Origin: Actinacidiphila sp965342175
GTDB lineage: Bacteria > Actinomycetota > Actinomycetes > Streptomycetales > Streptomycetaceae
Length of the DNA stretch: 64,000 nt
NCBI RefSeq assembly: GCF_965342175.1
Contig: NZ_CBDRBL010000006.1
Span: 1-64,000 of the forward strand
Reading direction: 5' to 3'
Shown: piece by piece, positions 16,332 through 25,525 of the stretch
Layout: every line of letters begins with the position of its first letter
How positions within the stretch are numbered: the first letter of the stretch is position 1
Notes under the pieces: model-generated
What the model saw: only the letters and a program-made list of their open reading frames with translations
Databases searched by the model: none
What the model was told of the DNA's origin: nothing
Position numbers and translations under genes: made by a program

Positions 16332-18832
16332 TGCGGGTCCCGCTTTCTTGGCTGCGGGAGTACGTCGACCTGCCTGCCGGCGAGTCCGGCCGCGACGTCC
16401 AGGCCAAGCTCATTTCCGCCGGGCTCGAGGTCGAGACCGTCGAGCAGCTCGGCGCCGGCCTCAAGGGCCCGCTGGTGGTCGGCAAGGTGCTCACCATCGA
16501 GGAGCTGACCGGGTTCAAGAAGCCCATCCGCTTCTGCACCGTCGACGTCGGCACCGCCAACGGCACCGGCGAGCCGCAGGAGATCGTCTGCGGCGCGACC
16601 AACTTCGCCGTCGGCGACAAGGTCGTCGTCATCCTCCCCGGCGGCGTCCTGCCCGGGAACTTCGAGATCTCGGCGCGCAAGACCTACGGCCGCAACTCGC
16701 ACGGCATGATCTGCTCCGCCCGCGAGCTCGGCATGGGCGACGACCACGACGGCATCATCGTCCTGCCGCCGGAGCACGAGGCCGGCACCGACGCCATCGA
16801 GCTGCTGGAGCTCGTCGACGAGGTGCTCGACATCGCGGTCACCCCCGACCGCGGCTACTGCCTGTCGATGCGCGGTGTCGCCCGCGAGACGGCCATCGCC
16901 TACGGTCTGCCACTGCGCGACCCGGCGCTGCTCGACGTCCCCGGCCCGAACTCCTACGGGTACGAGGTGCAGGTCGCCGACCCGGTCGGCTGCGACCGCT
17001 TCACCGCGCGCACCGTCACCGGCCTGGACCCGGAGGCGCGCTCCCCGATCTGGCTGCAGCGCAGGCTGCAGAAGGCCGGCATGCGCCCGATCTCGCTCGC
17101 CGTGGACGTCACCAACTACGTGATGCTCGAGCTGGGCCAGCCCCTGCACGCCTACGACCGGCACCGCATCGAGGGCGCCATCGGCGTCCGCCGGGCCCAG
17201 CCGGGCGAGAAGCTGACCACGCTCGACGGCCAGGTCCGCGTCCTCGACCCGGAGGACCTGGTGATCACCGACAACCACGGCCCGATCGGCCTGGCCGGTG
17301 TCATGGGCGGCGCCACCACCGAGATCGACGACACCGGCGCGTCCACGACCGACGTCGTCATCGAGGCCGCGCACTTCGACCCGGTCGCCATCGCCCGCAC
17401 CGCGCGCCGCCACAAGCTCTCCTCCGAGGCGTCCAAGCGCTTCGAGCGCGGTGTGGACCCGCAGGCCGCCGCAGCCGCCGCGCAGCGCACCGTCGACCTG
17501 CTGGTGCTGCTCGCGGGCGGCACCGCCGAGGCCGGTGTCACCGAGGTCATCGCGCCCTCCGCGCCGCACACCATCACCATTCCCGCGGACCACCCGGACA
17601 AGGTGGCGGGCATGGCGTACGGCCGTGAGACCGTGGTGCGGCGCCTGCAGCAGGTCGGCTGCGACGTCTACGGCGCCGACGAGCTCATCGTCACCGTGCC
17701 GTCCTGGCGGCCCGACCTGCGCGACCCCAACGACCTCGCCGAGGAGGTCATCCGCCTGGAGGGCTACGAGAACCTGCCCTCCACCCTGCCGAAGCCGCCC
17801 TCGGGACGCGGTCTGACGGAGTCGCAGAAGCTGCGCCGCCGTGTCGGCCGGGCGCTGGCGGGCGCCGGCTACGTCGAGGTGCAGAACTACCCGTTCCTCG
17901 GCGAGGCCGTCTTCGACCAGCTCGGCCTCGACGCGGACGACCCGCGCCGCGTCACCGCCACGCTGGCCAACCCGCTCTCGGACGAGGAGCCCGCACTCCG
18001 TACCACGCTGCTCCCCGGCCTGCTCGGCGCTCTGCGCCGCAACATCGGCCGCGGCGCGCACGACCTCGCGCTCTTCGAGACCGGCCTGGTCTTCCGTCCC
18101 AGCGGCGAGGAGAGCGCGCCGCCGCGGCTGCCCGTCGACCGGCGCCCGACCGACGCCGAGATCGCCGCGCTCGACGCCGCCCTTCCGCCGCAGCCGCGGC
18201 ACGTCGCGGTCGTCCTGACCGGCGCCCGTGAGCAGGCGGGCTGGTGGGGCACGGGCCGTCCCGCGCAGTGGGCCGACGCCATCGAGGCCGGGCGGGTCGT
18301 CGCCGCCGAGGCCGGGGTTGAGCTGATCGTCCGCCAGGACCAGCAGGCCCCTTTCCACCCCGGCCGCTGCGCCGCGCTGTGTGCGGTCGTCGACGGTGAG
18401 GAGGTGCTCGTCGGTGCCGCGGGCGAACTGCACCCGCGGGTGATCAAGGCGATGCACCTGCCGGAGCGCACCTCCGCCCTGGAGCTCGACCTCGGCGGCC
18501 TGGAGCGCGCCTCCGGCGGCCCCGTCGTCGCGCCCCGGGTGTCCGCCTTCCCGGTGGCCACCCAGGACGTCGCCCTGGTCGTGGACGACTCCGTCCCGGC
18601 CGCCGAGGTGGAGGGTGCCCTGCGCTCCGGTGCCGGAGAACTGCTCGAGTCCCTGCGCCTGTTCGACATCTTCACCGGTGAGCAGATCGGCACGGGCAGG
18701 AAGTCGCTGGCCTACAGCCTGCGTTTCCGGGCCCCGGACCGCACGCTCACCGCGGAGGAGGCCTCCGCGGCCCGTGACGCGGCCGTCTCCGCCGCGGCGG
18801 AGCGCACGGGAGCCGTGCTGCGCGGCGCCTGA
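16331..18832 (+). CDS. pheT: Phenylalanyl-tRNA synthetase beta subunit
   Basis: An 833-residue PheT with the full domain set: an N-terminal EMAP-like tRNA-binding domain (about 40-150), B3/B4 editing domain (around 210-400), B5 DNA-binding-like domain (about 410-480), the catalytic-like core, and a C-terminal ferredoxin-fold anticodon-binding domain (about 740-830, FPVATQDVALVVDD). Together with PheS it forms the alpha2-beta2 enzyme charging tRNA-Phe. The start overlaps the pheS stop, ensuring coupled synthesis. A strong terminator follows 18 nt later. Confidence 0.97.
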   Translation: MRVPLSWLREYVDLPAGESGRDVQAKLISAGLEVETVEQLGAGLKGPLVVGKVLTIEELTGFKKPIRFCTVDVGTANGTGEPQEIVCGATNFAVGDKVVVILPGGVLPGNFEISARKTYGRNSHGMICSARELGMGDDHDGIIVLPPEHEAGTDAIELLELVDEVLDIAVTPDRGYCLSMRGVARETAIAYGLPLRDPALLDVPGPNSYGYEVQVADPVGCDRFTARTVTGLDPEARSPIWLQRRLQKAGMRPISLAVDVTNYVMLELGQPLHAYDRHRIEGAIGVRRAQPGEKLTTLDGQVRVLDPEDLVITDNHGPIGLAGVMGGATTEIDDTGASTTDVVIEAAHFDPVAIARTARRHKLSSEASKRFERGVDPQAAAAAAQRTVDLLVLLAGGTAEAGVTEVIAPSAPHTITIPADHPDKVAGMAYGRETVVRRLQQVGCDVYGADELIVTVPSWRPDLRDPNDLAEEVIRLEGYENLPSTLPKPPSGRGLTESQKLRRRVGRALAGAGYVEVQNYPFLGEAVFDQLGLDADDPRRVTATLANPLSDEEPALRTTLLPGLLGALRRNIGRGAHDLALFETGLVFRPSGEESAPPRLPVDRRPTDAEIAALDAALPPQPRHVAVVLTGAREQAGWWGTGRPAQWADAIEAGRVVAAEAGVELIVRQDQQAPFHPGRCAALCAVVDGEEVLVGAAGELHPRVIKAMHLPERTSALELDLGGLERASGGPVVAPRVSAFPVATQDVALVVDDSVPAAEVEGALRSGAGELLESLRLFDIFTGEQIGTGRKSLAYSLRFRAPDRTLTAEEASAARDAAVSAAAERTGAVLRGA

Positions 18833-18850
18833 CCCCGCGATGTCGCGCTC

Positions 18851-18888
18851 CCGTGGGGCGCCCCCGGTCCGCCGGGGGCGCCCCACGG
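18851..18888 (+). terminator. Terminator hairpin after pheT
   Basis: A perfect 17-bp stem (18851-18867 with 18872-18888, CCGTGGGGCGCCCCCGG and its complement) and 4-nt loop directly after pheT. No T-run. Confidence 0.75.
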
Positions 18889-19048
18889 GCGTTCCCGCCG
18901 GTCACGTAGCCCGATCGGGTGAAATGCCTTCGTTCGATATCCGGTTCCTCGTGCCCAGTCGCCACAATCGATCGGAACCAGGGCCCACTCGACGCGGGGG
19001 CTGTGTCGTCGTCAGCCGCGTCAACGGCTGCAGGGGGAGCCCCGAGGC

Positions 19049-20248
19049 ATGATCCGACCCAGGCCGGCGAGCCGCCGGAGCGGCACCAGGGCGCGGGGGC
19101 TGGTGATCCTGTCGCTTCCCGGAGTGTGGGTGGCCGCGGTCCTGGGTCTGGTGTACACGGTGCCGGGGGGAGCCCAGTGGGCGCCCGCCGCGGTCGCCGC
19201 CCCCGCGCTCGCCTGCGCCGGCACGGGCCGCCGCCGCTGCGTGCTGGTCGGCGGCGGGCTCGCCGTGGCCGCCGTCGCGGTCCCCGACACCGGGCAGCGG
19301 CTGGGCACCGAGGTCGCCGTCGTCGCCGTCCTGCTCGTCTGCCTCTGGCTCGCCGACCGCAGAGCGCGCCTCACCGCCGAACTCGACCGCACCCAGGAGA
19401 TCGCCCTCGCCGCCCAGCAGGCGCTGCTGCCCCCGCTGCCGCACCGTGTGAGCGGCCTCGCGGTGGCCGGCTACCACCTCTCGGCCAGCCGCGGCGCCCG
19501 CGTCGGAGGCGACCTCTACGAAGTCCTCGCCACGCCCTACGGGGTGCGCGCGGTCATCGGGGACGTGCGCGGCCACGGCCTCGAGGCCGTCGGCACCGTC
19601 GCGGCATTGCTCGGCAGCTTCCGTGAGGCCGCGCACGAGGAGCCGGAACTCGGTGGCGTGCTCCGCCGCCTGGACCGCGCGCTCCACCGGCACCTGCGGG
19701 AACGCCCGTACGCGGCCGAGGAGTTCGTGACGCTGATACTGCTCGAACTCGACGACGACTGCGGTGTCCAGGTCGTCAACTGCGGCCACCCGCAGCCGTA
19801 CCGGCTCTGCCCCGGCCGCGCGGGGCCGCCGAGCGCCCGACCGCTGGACGCCGGTGAACCGCTGCCGCCGCTCGGCCTGTTCGACCCCGCTCGCGGCGCG
19901 AAGGCCGTCCCCTGTGGGGAACTCCTGCCCGGCCAGGCGCTCTTCCTGCACACCGACGGCGTGACGGACGCCCGGGACACCGCGGGAGAGTTCTTCGCGC
20001 TGTCACCGGTCCTGGAGAGGGCCGCTCAGGAGGCCGGCCACGGAGCCGTGTTGTCCGCGGGGGCCCTGGTCGAGACGGTGCGGGCCGCGTTCCTCCAGCA
20101 CACCCGCGGGCGACTCACCGACGACATGGCGTTGCTCGTGCTCCACCGGGACGTCCCGCGCGTGCCCACGCAGGCGGGTGCTCACGGGGCGCCCACGCCC
20201 GCACCACGACGGAAGTTCCCGGAGTGCCGTGCCCTTGATTCCGGCTGA
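19049..20248 (+). CDS. Membrane PP2C-type (SpoIIE domain) protein phosphatase
   Basis: A 399-residue protein. The N-terminus has two to three membrane helices (about 20-40, 45-58 and 68-105); the C-terminal SpoIIE/PP2C domain (about 125-365) has the metal-binding motifs VGGDLYE, GDVRGHGLEA, FLHTDGVTDA and LTDDMALLVL. Such Streptomyces phosphatases act on anti-sigma-factor antagonists or similar phosphoproteins; the target is not evident here. The residue after the first metal Asp motif is Glu (DLYE) rather than the commoner Asp. ATG 19049 follows AGGGGGAGC. Confidence 0.88.
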   Translation: MIRPRPASRRSGTRARGLVILSLPGVWVAAVLGLVYTVPGGAQWAPAAVAAPALACAGTGRRRCVLVGGGLAVAAVAVPDTGQRLGTEVAVVAVLLVCLWLADRRARLTAELDRTQEIALAAQQALLPPLPHRVSGLAVAGYHLSASRGARVGGDLYEVLATPYGVRAVIGDVRGHGLEAVGTVAALLGSFREAAHEEPELGGVLRRLDRALHRHLRERPYAAEEFVTLILLELDDDCGVQVVNCGHPQPYRLCPGRAGPPSARPLDAGEPLPPLGLFDPARGAKAVPCGELLPGQALFLHTDGVTDARDTAGEFFALSPVLERAAQEAGHGAVLSAGALVETVRAAFLQHTRGRLTDDMALLVLHRDVPRVPTQAGAHGAPTPAPRRKFPECRALDSG

Positions 20249-20326
20249 TCCTTGGTAAACCTGGGTCGAAACCGAGCAGAACACCCCGAGCTCGTGTCAC
20301 CGGCCAGAATGAGGAGAGGGGCAGGC

Positions 20327-20620
20327 ATGGCAACCCCCACCGTCGCCGGAGCCGATCTGTCCACGCCCACGGGAGAACTGATCGCCGTGGTCGGTCCGCC
20401 CGGGCCGCAGCGGTCCGCTCTGCAACTCGCCCTCAACAACGCACCCTGGAGCCGGGGTCCTTCCGTCACGACGACCGTGATCAGCCGCGGCGCGTGGAGC
20501 GAACTGCGGCGCGTGGCGGCAGCGGGGATCACGGTCGTCGCCGCGTGCGACAGGGTGGTTGCGGCCGATGCGGGGGCGCACCGCGTGGTGCTGATGCCGC
20601 ACCCCGACGGCGCGGGGTGA
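20327..20620 (+). CDS. Small hypothetical protein with a P-loop-like N-terminus
   Basis: A 97-residue protein not recognised. A good ribosome-binding site (AGGAGAGG) precedes ATG 20327. Residues 17-30 (ELIAVVGPPGPQRS) look like a beta strand and a degenerate P-loop, but the conserved GK[ST] is absent. The rest alternates strands and helices (TTTVISRGAWSELRRV, GITVVAACDRVVA). It follows the phosphatase gene by 78 nt and may be cotranscribed. Confidence 0.55.
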   Translation: MATPTVAGADLSTPTGELIAVVGPPGPQRSALQLALNNAPWSRGPSVTTTVISRGAWSELRRVAAAGITVVAACDRVVAADAGAHRVVLMPHPDGAG

Positions 20621-20792
20621 GACCGCGCGTCGTGCGCCGTGTGCGGAGGTCGCGGACGATGCGGAGGGTGCGAGTCGTACGGGCCGGGCGCAACTCACCG
20701 CCGGTGAGCGTAAGAACGCGCTGACGACGCCGGCCGCCGCGGAGCGCGCTCTGCGGCGGCCGGACGGTGCGGAGGTGCGACTACAGGTAGTC

Positions 20793-21644
20793 CTAGAAGC
20801 CGTGGCCGCTCTTGCGGCCCAGCCGGCCGGCGTCGACCATGCGCTGCAGCAGCGGGGGAGCGGCGTACAGCGGCTCCTTGAACTCCTCGTACATCGACTC
20901 CGCGACCGAGGCCACGGTGTCCAGCCCGATCAGGTCGGAGAGCTTGAGCGGGCCCATCGGGTGGGCGCAGCCCATCTCCATGCCGTTGTCGATGTCCTCC
21001 CGGCTGGCGATGCCGGCCTCGAACATCCGGATCGACGACAGCAGATACGGGATGAGCAGCGCGTTGACCACGAAGCCCGCACGGTCCTGGGCGCGGATCG
21101 GGTGCTTGCCCAGCACGTCGGTGACGAGCTTCTCGGCGCGCACCAGCGTCTGGTCGTCCGTGGTGAGGGCGGGGATGAGCTCGACCAGCTTCTGCACCGG
21201 CGCCGGGTTGAAGAAGTGGATGCCGATCACCTGCTCCGGGCGGGAGGTCGCCACCGCCAGCTTCACCAGCGGGATGGAGGAGGTGTTCGAGGCCAGGATC
21301 GCGTCGCGGCGGGTCACCACCTGGTCGAGCACATGGAAGATCTCGGTCTTGACCTGCTCGTTCTCGACGACGGCCTCGATGACCAGGTCGCGGTCGGCGA
21401 AGTCGCCCAGATCGGTGGTGAAGGTGAGGCGCTCCAGCGCGGCGTCGCGCTCCTCCACGGTGATCTTGCCGCGCTCCGCCGCCTTGCGGAGCGAGTTCGT
21501 CAGCCGGGTCCGGCCCAGTTCCAGGGCCTCGCCGGTGGTCTCCGCCACCCGGACGTCCAGTCCGGCCCGGGCGCACACCTCGGCGATACCCGCGCCCATC
21601 TGGCCGCAGCCCACCACACCGACACAACGGATGTCGTCGTTCAA
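20793..21644 (-). CDS. 3-hydroxybutyryl-CoA / 3-hydroxyacyl-CoA dehydrogenase, shortened by an amber codon
   Basis: A 283-residue NAD-dependent 3-hydroxyacyl-CoA dehydrogenase. The Rossmann motif GVVGCGQMGAG opens the protein; the catalytic SNTSSIP, His in IGIHFFNP and the C-terminal dimerisation domain (HPMGPLKLSDLIGLD) are present. The start is TTG 21644; no ATG or GTG fits. The protein ends GRKSGHGF at a TAG (20793-20795), after which the same frame reads Asp-Tyr-Leu-stop (to 20781). Family members end with an extra GFY(D/E)Y-like tail, so TAC has probably become TAG. Activity is likely kept. Confidence 0.85.
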   Translation of the reverse strand: MNDDIRCVGVVGCGQMGAGIAEVCARAGLDVRVAETTGEALELGRTRLTNSLRKAAERGKITVEERDAALERLTFTTDLGDFADRDLVIEAVVENEQVKTEIFHVLDQVVTRRDAILASNTSSIPLVKLAVATSRPEQVIGIHFFNPAPVQKLVELIPALTTDDQTLVRAEKLVTDVLGKHPIRAQDRAGFVVNALLIPYLLSSIRMFEAGIASREDIDNGMEMGCAHPMGPLKLSDLIGLDTVASVAESMYEEFKEPLYAAPPLLQRMVDAGRLGRKSGHGF

Positions 21645-22201
21645 CGCCCCGCCTCTCCCTGATCGCGAGATGGAGACCCGGACCGTTCGTGGGGCCCGGA
21701 CCAGCCCGCTCGACATTACACCCGGCCGGCCCACCGGTCCGGGTTCCCGCAAGGGCTGCCCGGCCGGGGAGCGACGCCGCCCCGGCGGCCGGTGTTCGCG
21801 CGGTCGCCGGGGCGCCGCACCGGACGCGACGACGGGGCCACGTGCCGTCCGGGAACGGACGGGGCCTGCCCGGACGGCACGACCGCCGCGACGGGACAGC
21901 CGCGACCCGACGGAACCATTGCGGGTGTGCGGGATGTGCGGGATGTGCGGGACGTCGGGTCCATGCTGGTCTCCCGGTTCCGGCGGCACAGCCCGATGCC
22001 ACATCTCGAGTCCGGTCAGGCCGTCGGCGGCCGAGACGACGCGGTAGCCGTAGCGTTCCAGCACCTTGGTGACCGACCGCTGGACGGGACCCAAGGGGTC
22101 CCGAGCGCCCCGACCCGTCCGGCTCCGGGCAGGTTGCCGGACGGACCGATCCGCCCCAGTATCAGCGCCATACGGAAGTGACGGGGAATCAGGGGACACT
22201 C
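21645..22201. other. 557-nt gap with remnants and repeats, no intact gene
   Basis: The stretch between the divergent dehydrogenase and glycosyl hydrolase genes is open in several frames only because of high G+C. It holds a 13-bp inverted repeat (21841-21853 with 21869-21881), three tandem 9-bp units (GTGCGGGAT-like, 21927-21953) and a receiver-like fragment at 21990-22085. No complete gene is supported. Confidence 0.6.
21990..22085 (-). pseudogene. Fragment resembling a response-regulator receiver domain
   Basis: Leftward translation gives a 32-residue segment, including VTKVLERYGYRVVSAADG followed by LTGLEMWHRA, that looks like helix 1, strand 2 and helix 2 of a receiver domain. The phospho-Asp segment and the rest of the fold do not follow; the frame runs into low-complexity sequence. 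It looks like debris of a hybrid kinase or response regulator. Confidence 0.4.
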
Positions 22202-23515
22202 ATGCGCCCACTCTCACGCAGGACCTTCGCCGCGGGCGCCGCCGGGGCCGTCGGCGCCGTTCTCGCCGCGGGCCCGGCAGCGGGCGCGAGGGGCACGGAC
22301 GGGACGGTCGTGGCCGGCGGCCCCTCGGGAGCGAGGGAACCCTCCGGGACGGCCGGAGCAGTGGGCGCGGCGGCCGGGCAGTTCCGCGGGATGTGGCTGG
22401 CGACGGTCGCCAACCGCGACTGGCCCTCCGCCCGAGGGCTCCCGGCGAGCCGGCAGCGCGACGAACTCCTCCGCTACCTCGACCTCGCCGTCGAGCGGCG
22501 CCTCAACGCGGTCGTCATGCAGGTCCGGCCGACCGCCGACGCGCTGTGGCCGTCCCCGTACGAGCCCTGGTCGCAGTACCTGACCGGGGTCCAGGGACGC
22601 GACCCCGGCTGGGACCCGCTCGGCACAGCCGTTGCGGAGGCGCACGCCCGGGGACTGGAACTGCACGCCTGGTTCAACCCCTTCCGGGTCGCCACCCACA
22701 CCGACCCGCGGCGGCTGGCCCCGGACCACCCGGCACGCGTCCATCCGGACTGGATCGTCACGTACGGCGGCAAGCTGTACTACAACCCCGGGATTCCGCG
22801 GGTGCGCCGCTTCGTGCAGGAGGCCATGCTCGACGCCGTTCGCCGCTACCCCGTCGACGGCGTGCACTGGGACGACTACTTCTACCCCTATCCGGTCGCC
22901 GGCCGGTCCTTCGCCGACGAGGATGCCTTCGCCCGCTACGGCGCGGGCTTCGACGACCGCGCCTCCTGGCGGCGCGGCAACATCGACCTGCTCGTCAGCG
23001 AGACCGCGGCCCGCGTCAAGGCGCTGCGTCCCACCACCCGCTTCGGCGTGAGCCCCTTCGCGGTCTGGCGCAACCAGCGCACGGACCCGCGCGGCTCCGC
23101 CACCCGCGGCGGGGTGCAGACGTACGACGACCTCTACGCCGACACCCGCGGCTGGGTGCGCGAGGGCTGGATCGACTACATCGTGCCGCAGGTGTACTGG
23201 AACATCGGCTTCGACGTCGCCGACTACGCCACGCTCGTGGCCTGGTGGGCCGACGTCGTCGACGGCACCGGCGTCCACCTCTACATCGGGGAGGCGCTGT
23301 ACCGCGCGGGCTCCGCCGGGGAGGCGGCGGCCTGGCAGGACCCGGCCGAACTCTCCCGCCACCTCGAGCTCGCCCGCAGGCACCCCCAGGTGCGCGGCCA
23401 TGTCTTCTTCTCCGCCAAGGAGGTCGCCGCCGACCCCATCGGCGCGATGTCCCGGGTCGTCGCCGACCACTATCCGACGCGGGTCCGCACGCCCGCCAGG
23501 GGATCGTCGGCGTAG
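22202..23515 (+). CDS. Tat-exported family 10-like glycosyl hydrolase (GHL10/DUF187)
   Basis: A 437-residue secreted protein. A twin-arginine signal is at residues 5-9 (SRRTF) followed by an Ala/Gly-rich hydrophobic stretch ending near AAGA. The catalytic domain begins FRGMWLATVANRDWPS and shows AVVMQVRPTADA, LHAWFNPFR, VDGVHWDDYFYP and FGVSPFAVWRN, the GHL10 TIM-barrel signature; the Asp residues of HWDDYFYP are the likely active-site acids. These proteins are thought to cut peptidoglycan-like or other cell-wall glycans. ATG 22202 follows AGGGGA; GTG 22178 would add eight residues. Confidence 0.9.
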   Translation: MRPLSRRTFAAGAAGAVGAVLAAGPAAGARGTDGTVVAGGPSGAREPSGTAGAVGAAAGQFRGMWLATVANRDWPSARGLPASRQRDELLRYLDLAVERRLNAVVMQVRPTADALWPSPYEPWSQYLTGVQGRDPGWDPLGTAVAEAHARGLELHAWFNPFRVATHTDPRRLAPDHPARVHPDWIVTYGGKLYYNPGIPRVRRFVQEAMLDAVRRYPVDGVHWDDYFYPYPVAGRSFADEDAFARYGAGFDDRASWRRGNIDLLVSETAARVKALRPTTRFGVSPFAVWRNQRTDPRGSATRGGVQTYDDLYADTRGWVREGWIDYIVPQVYWNIGFDVADYATLVAWWADVVDGTGVHLYIGEALYRAGSAGEAAAWQDPAELSRHLELARRHPQVRGHVFFSAKEVAADPIGAMSRVVADHYPTRVRTPARGSSA

Positions 23516-23581
23516 CGGCACACCGGAAGCCGCGGCCGTGTCGTACGACGGCCGCGGTCCGCGTGGCCCGGTGGGGGCGGC

Positions 23582-23788
23582 TCAGCCGGTGGGGGGCGGC
23601 TTGCCCCGTCCGCTCTCCACCGTCGAGTCCGGTCCGGGGGACAGGATGCACTCGTGCCCGTCGTCGTACCGGACGCGGTACGGAGGTTCGCCGCCCGGCC
23701 CCATCACTTCGACGATCTCGGCCACCTTGTCGTGCTGGCCGACGACCCGCCCGTGCTGCCTGACCCGGTCACCCTTGTTCGCGTGCAT
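23582..23788 (-). CDS. DUF1918 domain-containing protein
   Basis: A 68-residue protein. The DUF1918 fold covers almost all of it: KGDRVRQHGRVVGQHDKVAEI followed by PPYRVRYDDGHE. The motif is a small SH3-like barrel common in actinobacteria; the function is not known. GGAGG lies before the ATG at 23788. It is convergent with the glycosyl hydrolase gene. Confidence 0.85.
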   Translation of the reverse strand: MHANKGDRVRQHGRVVGQHDKVAEIVEVMGPGGEPPYRVRYDDGHECILSPGPDSTVESGRGKPPPTG

Positions 23789-23881
23789 CGGTAGACCTCC
23801 TGAGAACTCGGCGGTCCGCAGCTTTGCCCCTCCAGTCTAGATTCGGGCGTCCGCTCCGCACCCCCGGGCACGGACCGGGGC

Positions 23882-24625
23882 TCAGTCCGGTCGCAGGCCG
23901 AGTTCCGCCAGCATGCGCGGGTCGGGGGTGCGCCGGTAGCCCGACCACAGGGGGCCGCCGCAGGCGTGCAGCACCGCGTCGACCGCCGCTGCGAAGGGCT
24001 CGCGCGAGCCGCCGCGGACGAGGTCGCGGTAGCCGCCGAGGAGCAGCCCGGCGAGTTCCGGTTCGGCCTCGCGCAACCGGCGGGGCAGCCACTTGCCGCC
24101 ACCGCGCCAATGTCCCCGGGTGCCGAGCAGGAGCTCGGCGGCACGGTCCAGGAGGGTGGCGGCGACGGCGAGGAGCTCGTCCTCGTCCCGTGCGCCGAGC
24201 AGGTCGTCGCGCAGGTCGGTGACGTGGTAGCGACGGTGGTCGCGTACCGCGTCCGCGACCGGGGGCGGCCCGGCGGCGAGGATGCGTTCCGCGGAATCGC
24301 GCAGCCGGGCGGCGGTTCCGTCGCGGTCGAGCAGGATGGCGCCGCGCGCGCACATGAACGCCAGCGTGCCGCTGCCGCGGTCGCGGTCCCAGCCCATGAA
24401 GGCGTGCGCCGACTCGGGGGTGTGCACGAAGAGCTCGACCGGCCAGGAGCCCCAGGTGAGCGATTCCGCGCGGCACGCGGCGGGCGGGCCGAGGACGACG
24501 ACCACGTCCAGGTCGGAGGTCGCCGTCCCCTCGCCGCGGGCGGTCGACCCGCCGAGGAACCCGGCCAGAGCGTCGGGGAAGCGTTCGGCGAGGAGGGCGC
24601 GGGCCGCGCCGAGCGGATCGTCCAT
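23882..24625 (-). CDS. Nucleotidyltransferase-fold protein (kanamycin/aminoglycoside-like)
   Basis: A 247-residue protein with an N-terminal minimal nucleotidyltransferase domain. The signature GGSTARGEG (residues 25-33) is followed by SDLDVVVV, giving the metal-binding Asp38 and Asp40. The C-terminal half is helical (residues 130-240) like the partner domain of aminoglycoside adenylyltransferases, though it lacks enough similarity to claim resistance. It might transfer a nucleotide to a small molecule or protein. It sits alone, 93 nt upstream of the DUF1918 gene on the same strand. Confidence 0.8.
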   Translation of the reverse strand: MDDPLGAARALLAERFPDALAGFLGGSTARGEGTATSDLDVVVVLGPPAACRAESLTWGSWPVELFVHTPESAHAFMGWDRDRGSGTLAFMCARGAILLDRDGTAARLRDSAERILAAGPPPVADAVRDHRRYHVTDLRDDLLGARDEDELLAVAATLLDRAAELLLGTRGHWRGGGKWLPRRLREAEPELAGLLLGGYRDLVRGGSREPFAAAVDAVLHACGGPLWSGYRRTPDPRMLAELGLRPD

Positions 24626-25070
24626 GCGGGGACCCTACGCGCTCGGCTGCCGATGGGGGCGGCACATGGCGGAGGACCTCGCGGGCCGCCGAGGCGGCCA
24701 TGGCGGAGCCGTGCAAGCCGTCGAACGGCGCTCGGCCCGCCGCCCCGGGGTCGGCGCGGCGGGCTGTGCGACGAGTGCCTGAAGGCCGTGCGCGACGACG
24801 ACGTCCAGGGGCGCCTGGTGACAGGGAACCCCGCGGCCTGGCTGCCAGAGTGCACCATGCGGCGAGGCCGGCGCGCCTGGCCGCCACCTGGAATCCGGCC
24901 CCTGTCGCCTGGGGCGAGGGGAGTGGCAAGGCACCCGCCGCGCATGGCCAGGGCCCCCATGGCCCGACCCGCCACGACCCGGCCCGTCATGAGGGCCCTC
25001 GGCTGTCGCGAGGTGCAGACCTCAGCCGCAGCTCCTCGGCGCGCGGACAGGCTCCCGGCGCCGGGAGGCG
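24626..25070. other. 445-nt stretch without a recognised gene
   Basis: Between the nucleotidyltransferase start and the DUF5997 gene end there are open frames on both strands, but none has a convincing ribosome-binding site, family signature or composition. It may be eroded coding DNA. Nothing can be called. Confidence 0.5.
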
Positions 25071-25466
25071 TCAGGCGCCGGCGGCGCGGGAGCGCTCGGC
25101 GTCGCGCTCCTTCAGACGGGCGGCCTCCTTGCGGACCTCGGCCTGGGTGGCGCGCTCCTTCTCCAGCCACTCGGGGGCTTCCTGCTTCAGCGCCTCGATC
25201 TGCTCCGTCGTGAGCGCCTCGGTGACCCCGCCGCGGGCGAGACCGGAGATGGAGACCCCCAGCTTCGCCGCCACGACCGGGCGCGGGTGCGGGCCGTTGC
25301 GGCGCAGGTCCTGCAGCCACTGCGGCGGGTCGGCCTGGAGCGCGTTCAGCTCGTCGCGCGACACGACGCCCTCCCGGAACTCGGCGGGGGTGGCCTCGAG
25401 GTACACACCCAGCTTCTTGGCCGCCGTGGCGGGCTTCATGGTCTGGGTGGAGTGGTGCGACGTCAT
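25071..25466 (-). CDS. DUF5997 family protein
   Basis: A 131-residue soluble protein with two similar segments: KPATAAKKLGVYLEATPAEF ... 'SRDELNALQADPPQWLQDLR' and RPVVAAKLGVSISGLARGGV ... 'TEQIEALKQEAPEWL'. This internal repeat suggests two copies of one helical unit. A charged Lys/Glu/Arg coiled-coil tail follows. The family is found in actinobacteria beside the LysR-effector-domain protein that is divergent here with a 59-nt gap. Function unknown. Confidence 0.82.
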   Translation of the reverse strand: MTSHHSTQTMKPATAAKKLGVYLEATPAEFREGVVSRDELNALQADPPQWLQDLRRNGPHPRPVVAAKLGVSISGLARGGVTEALTTEQIEALKQEAPEWLEKERATQAEVRKEAARLKERDAERSRAAGA

Positions 25467-25525
25467 GCCCCCAGGATATCGATCGCGGGCACAGCCCCCG
25501 ACCAGTGCCGGGGTAGCCTGGCCGG

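Noticed and set aside
24635..24934. 99-codon leftward ORF
   Set aside because: Pro/Arg-rich composition, no ribosome-binding site and no recognisable domain.
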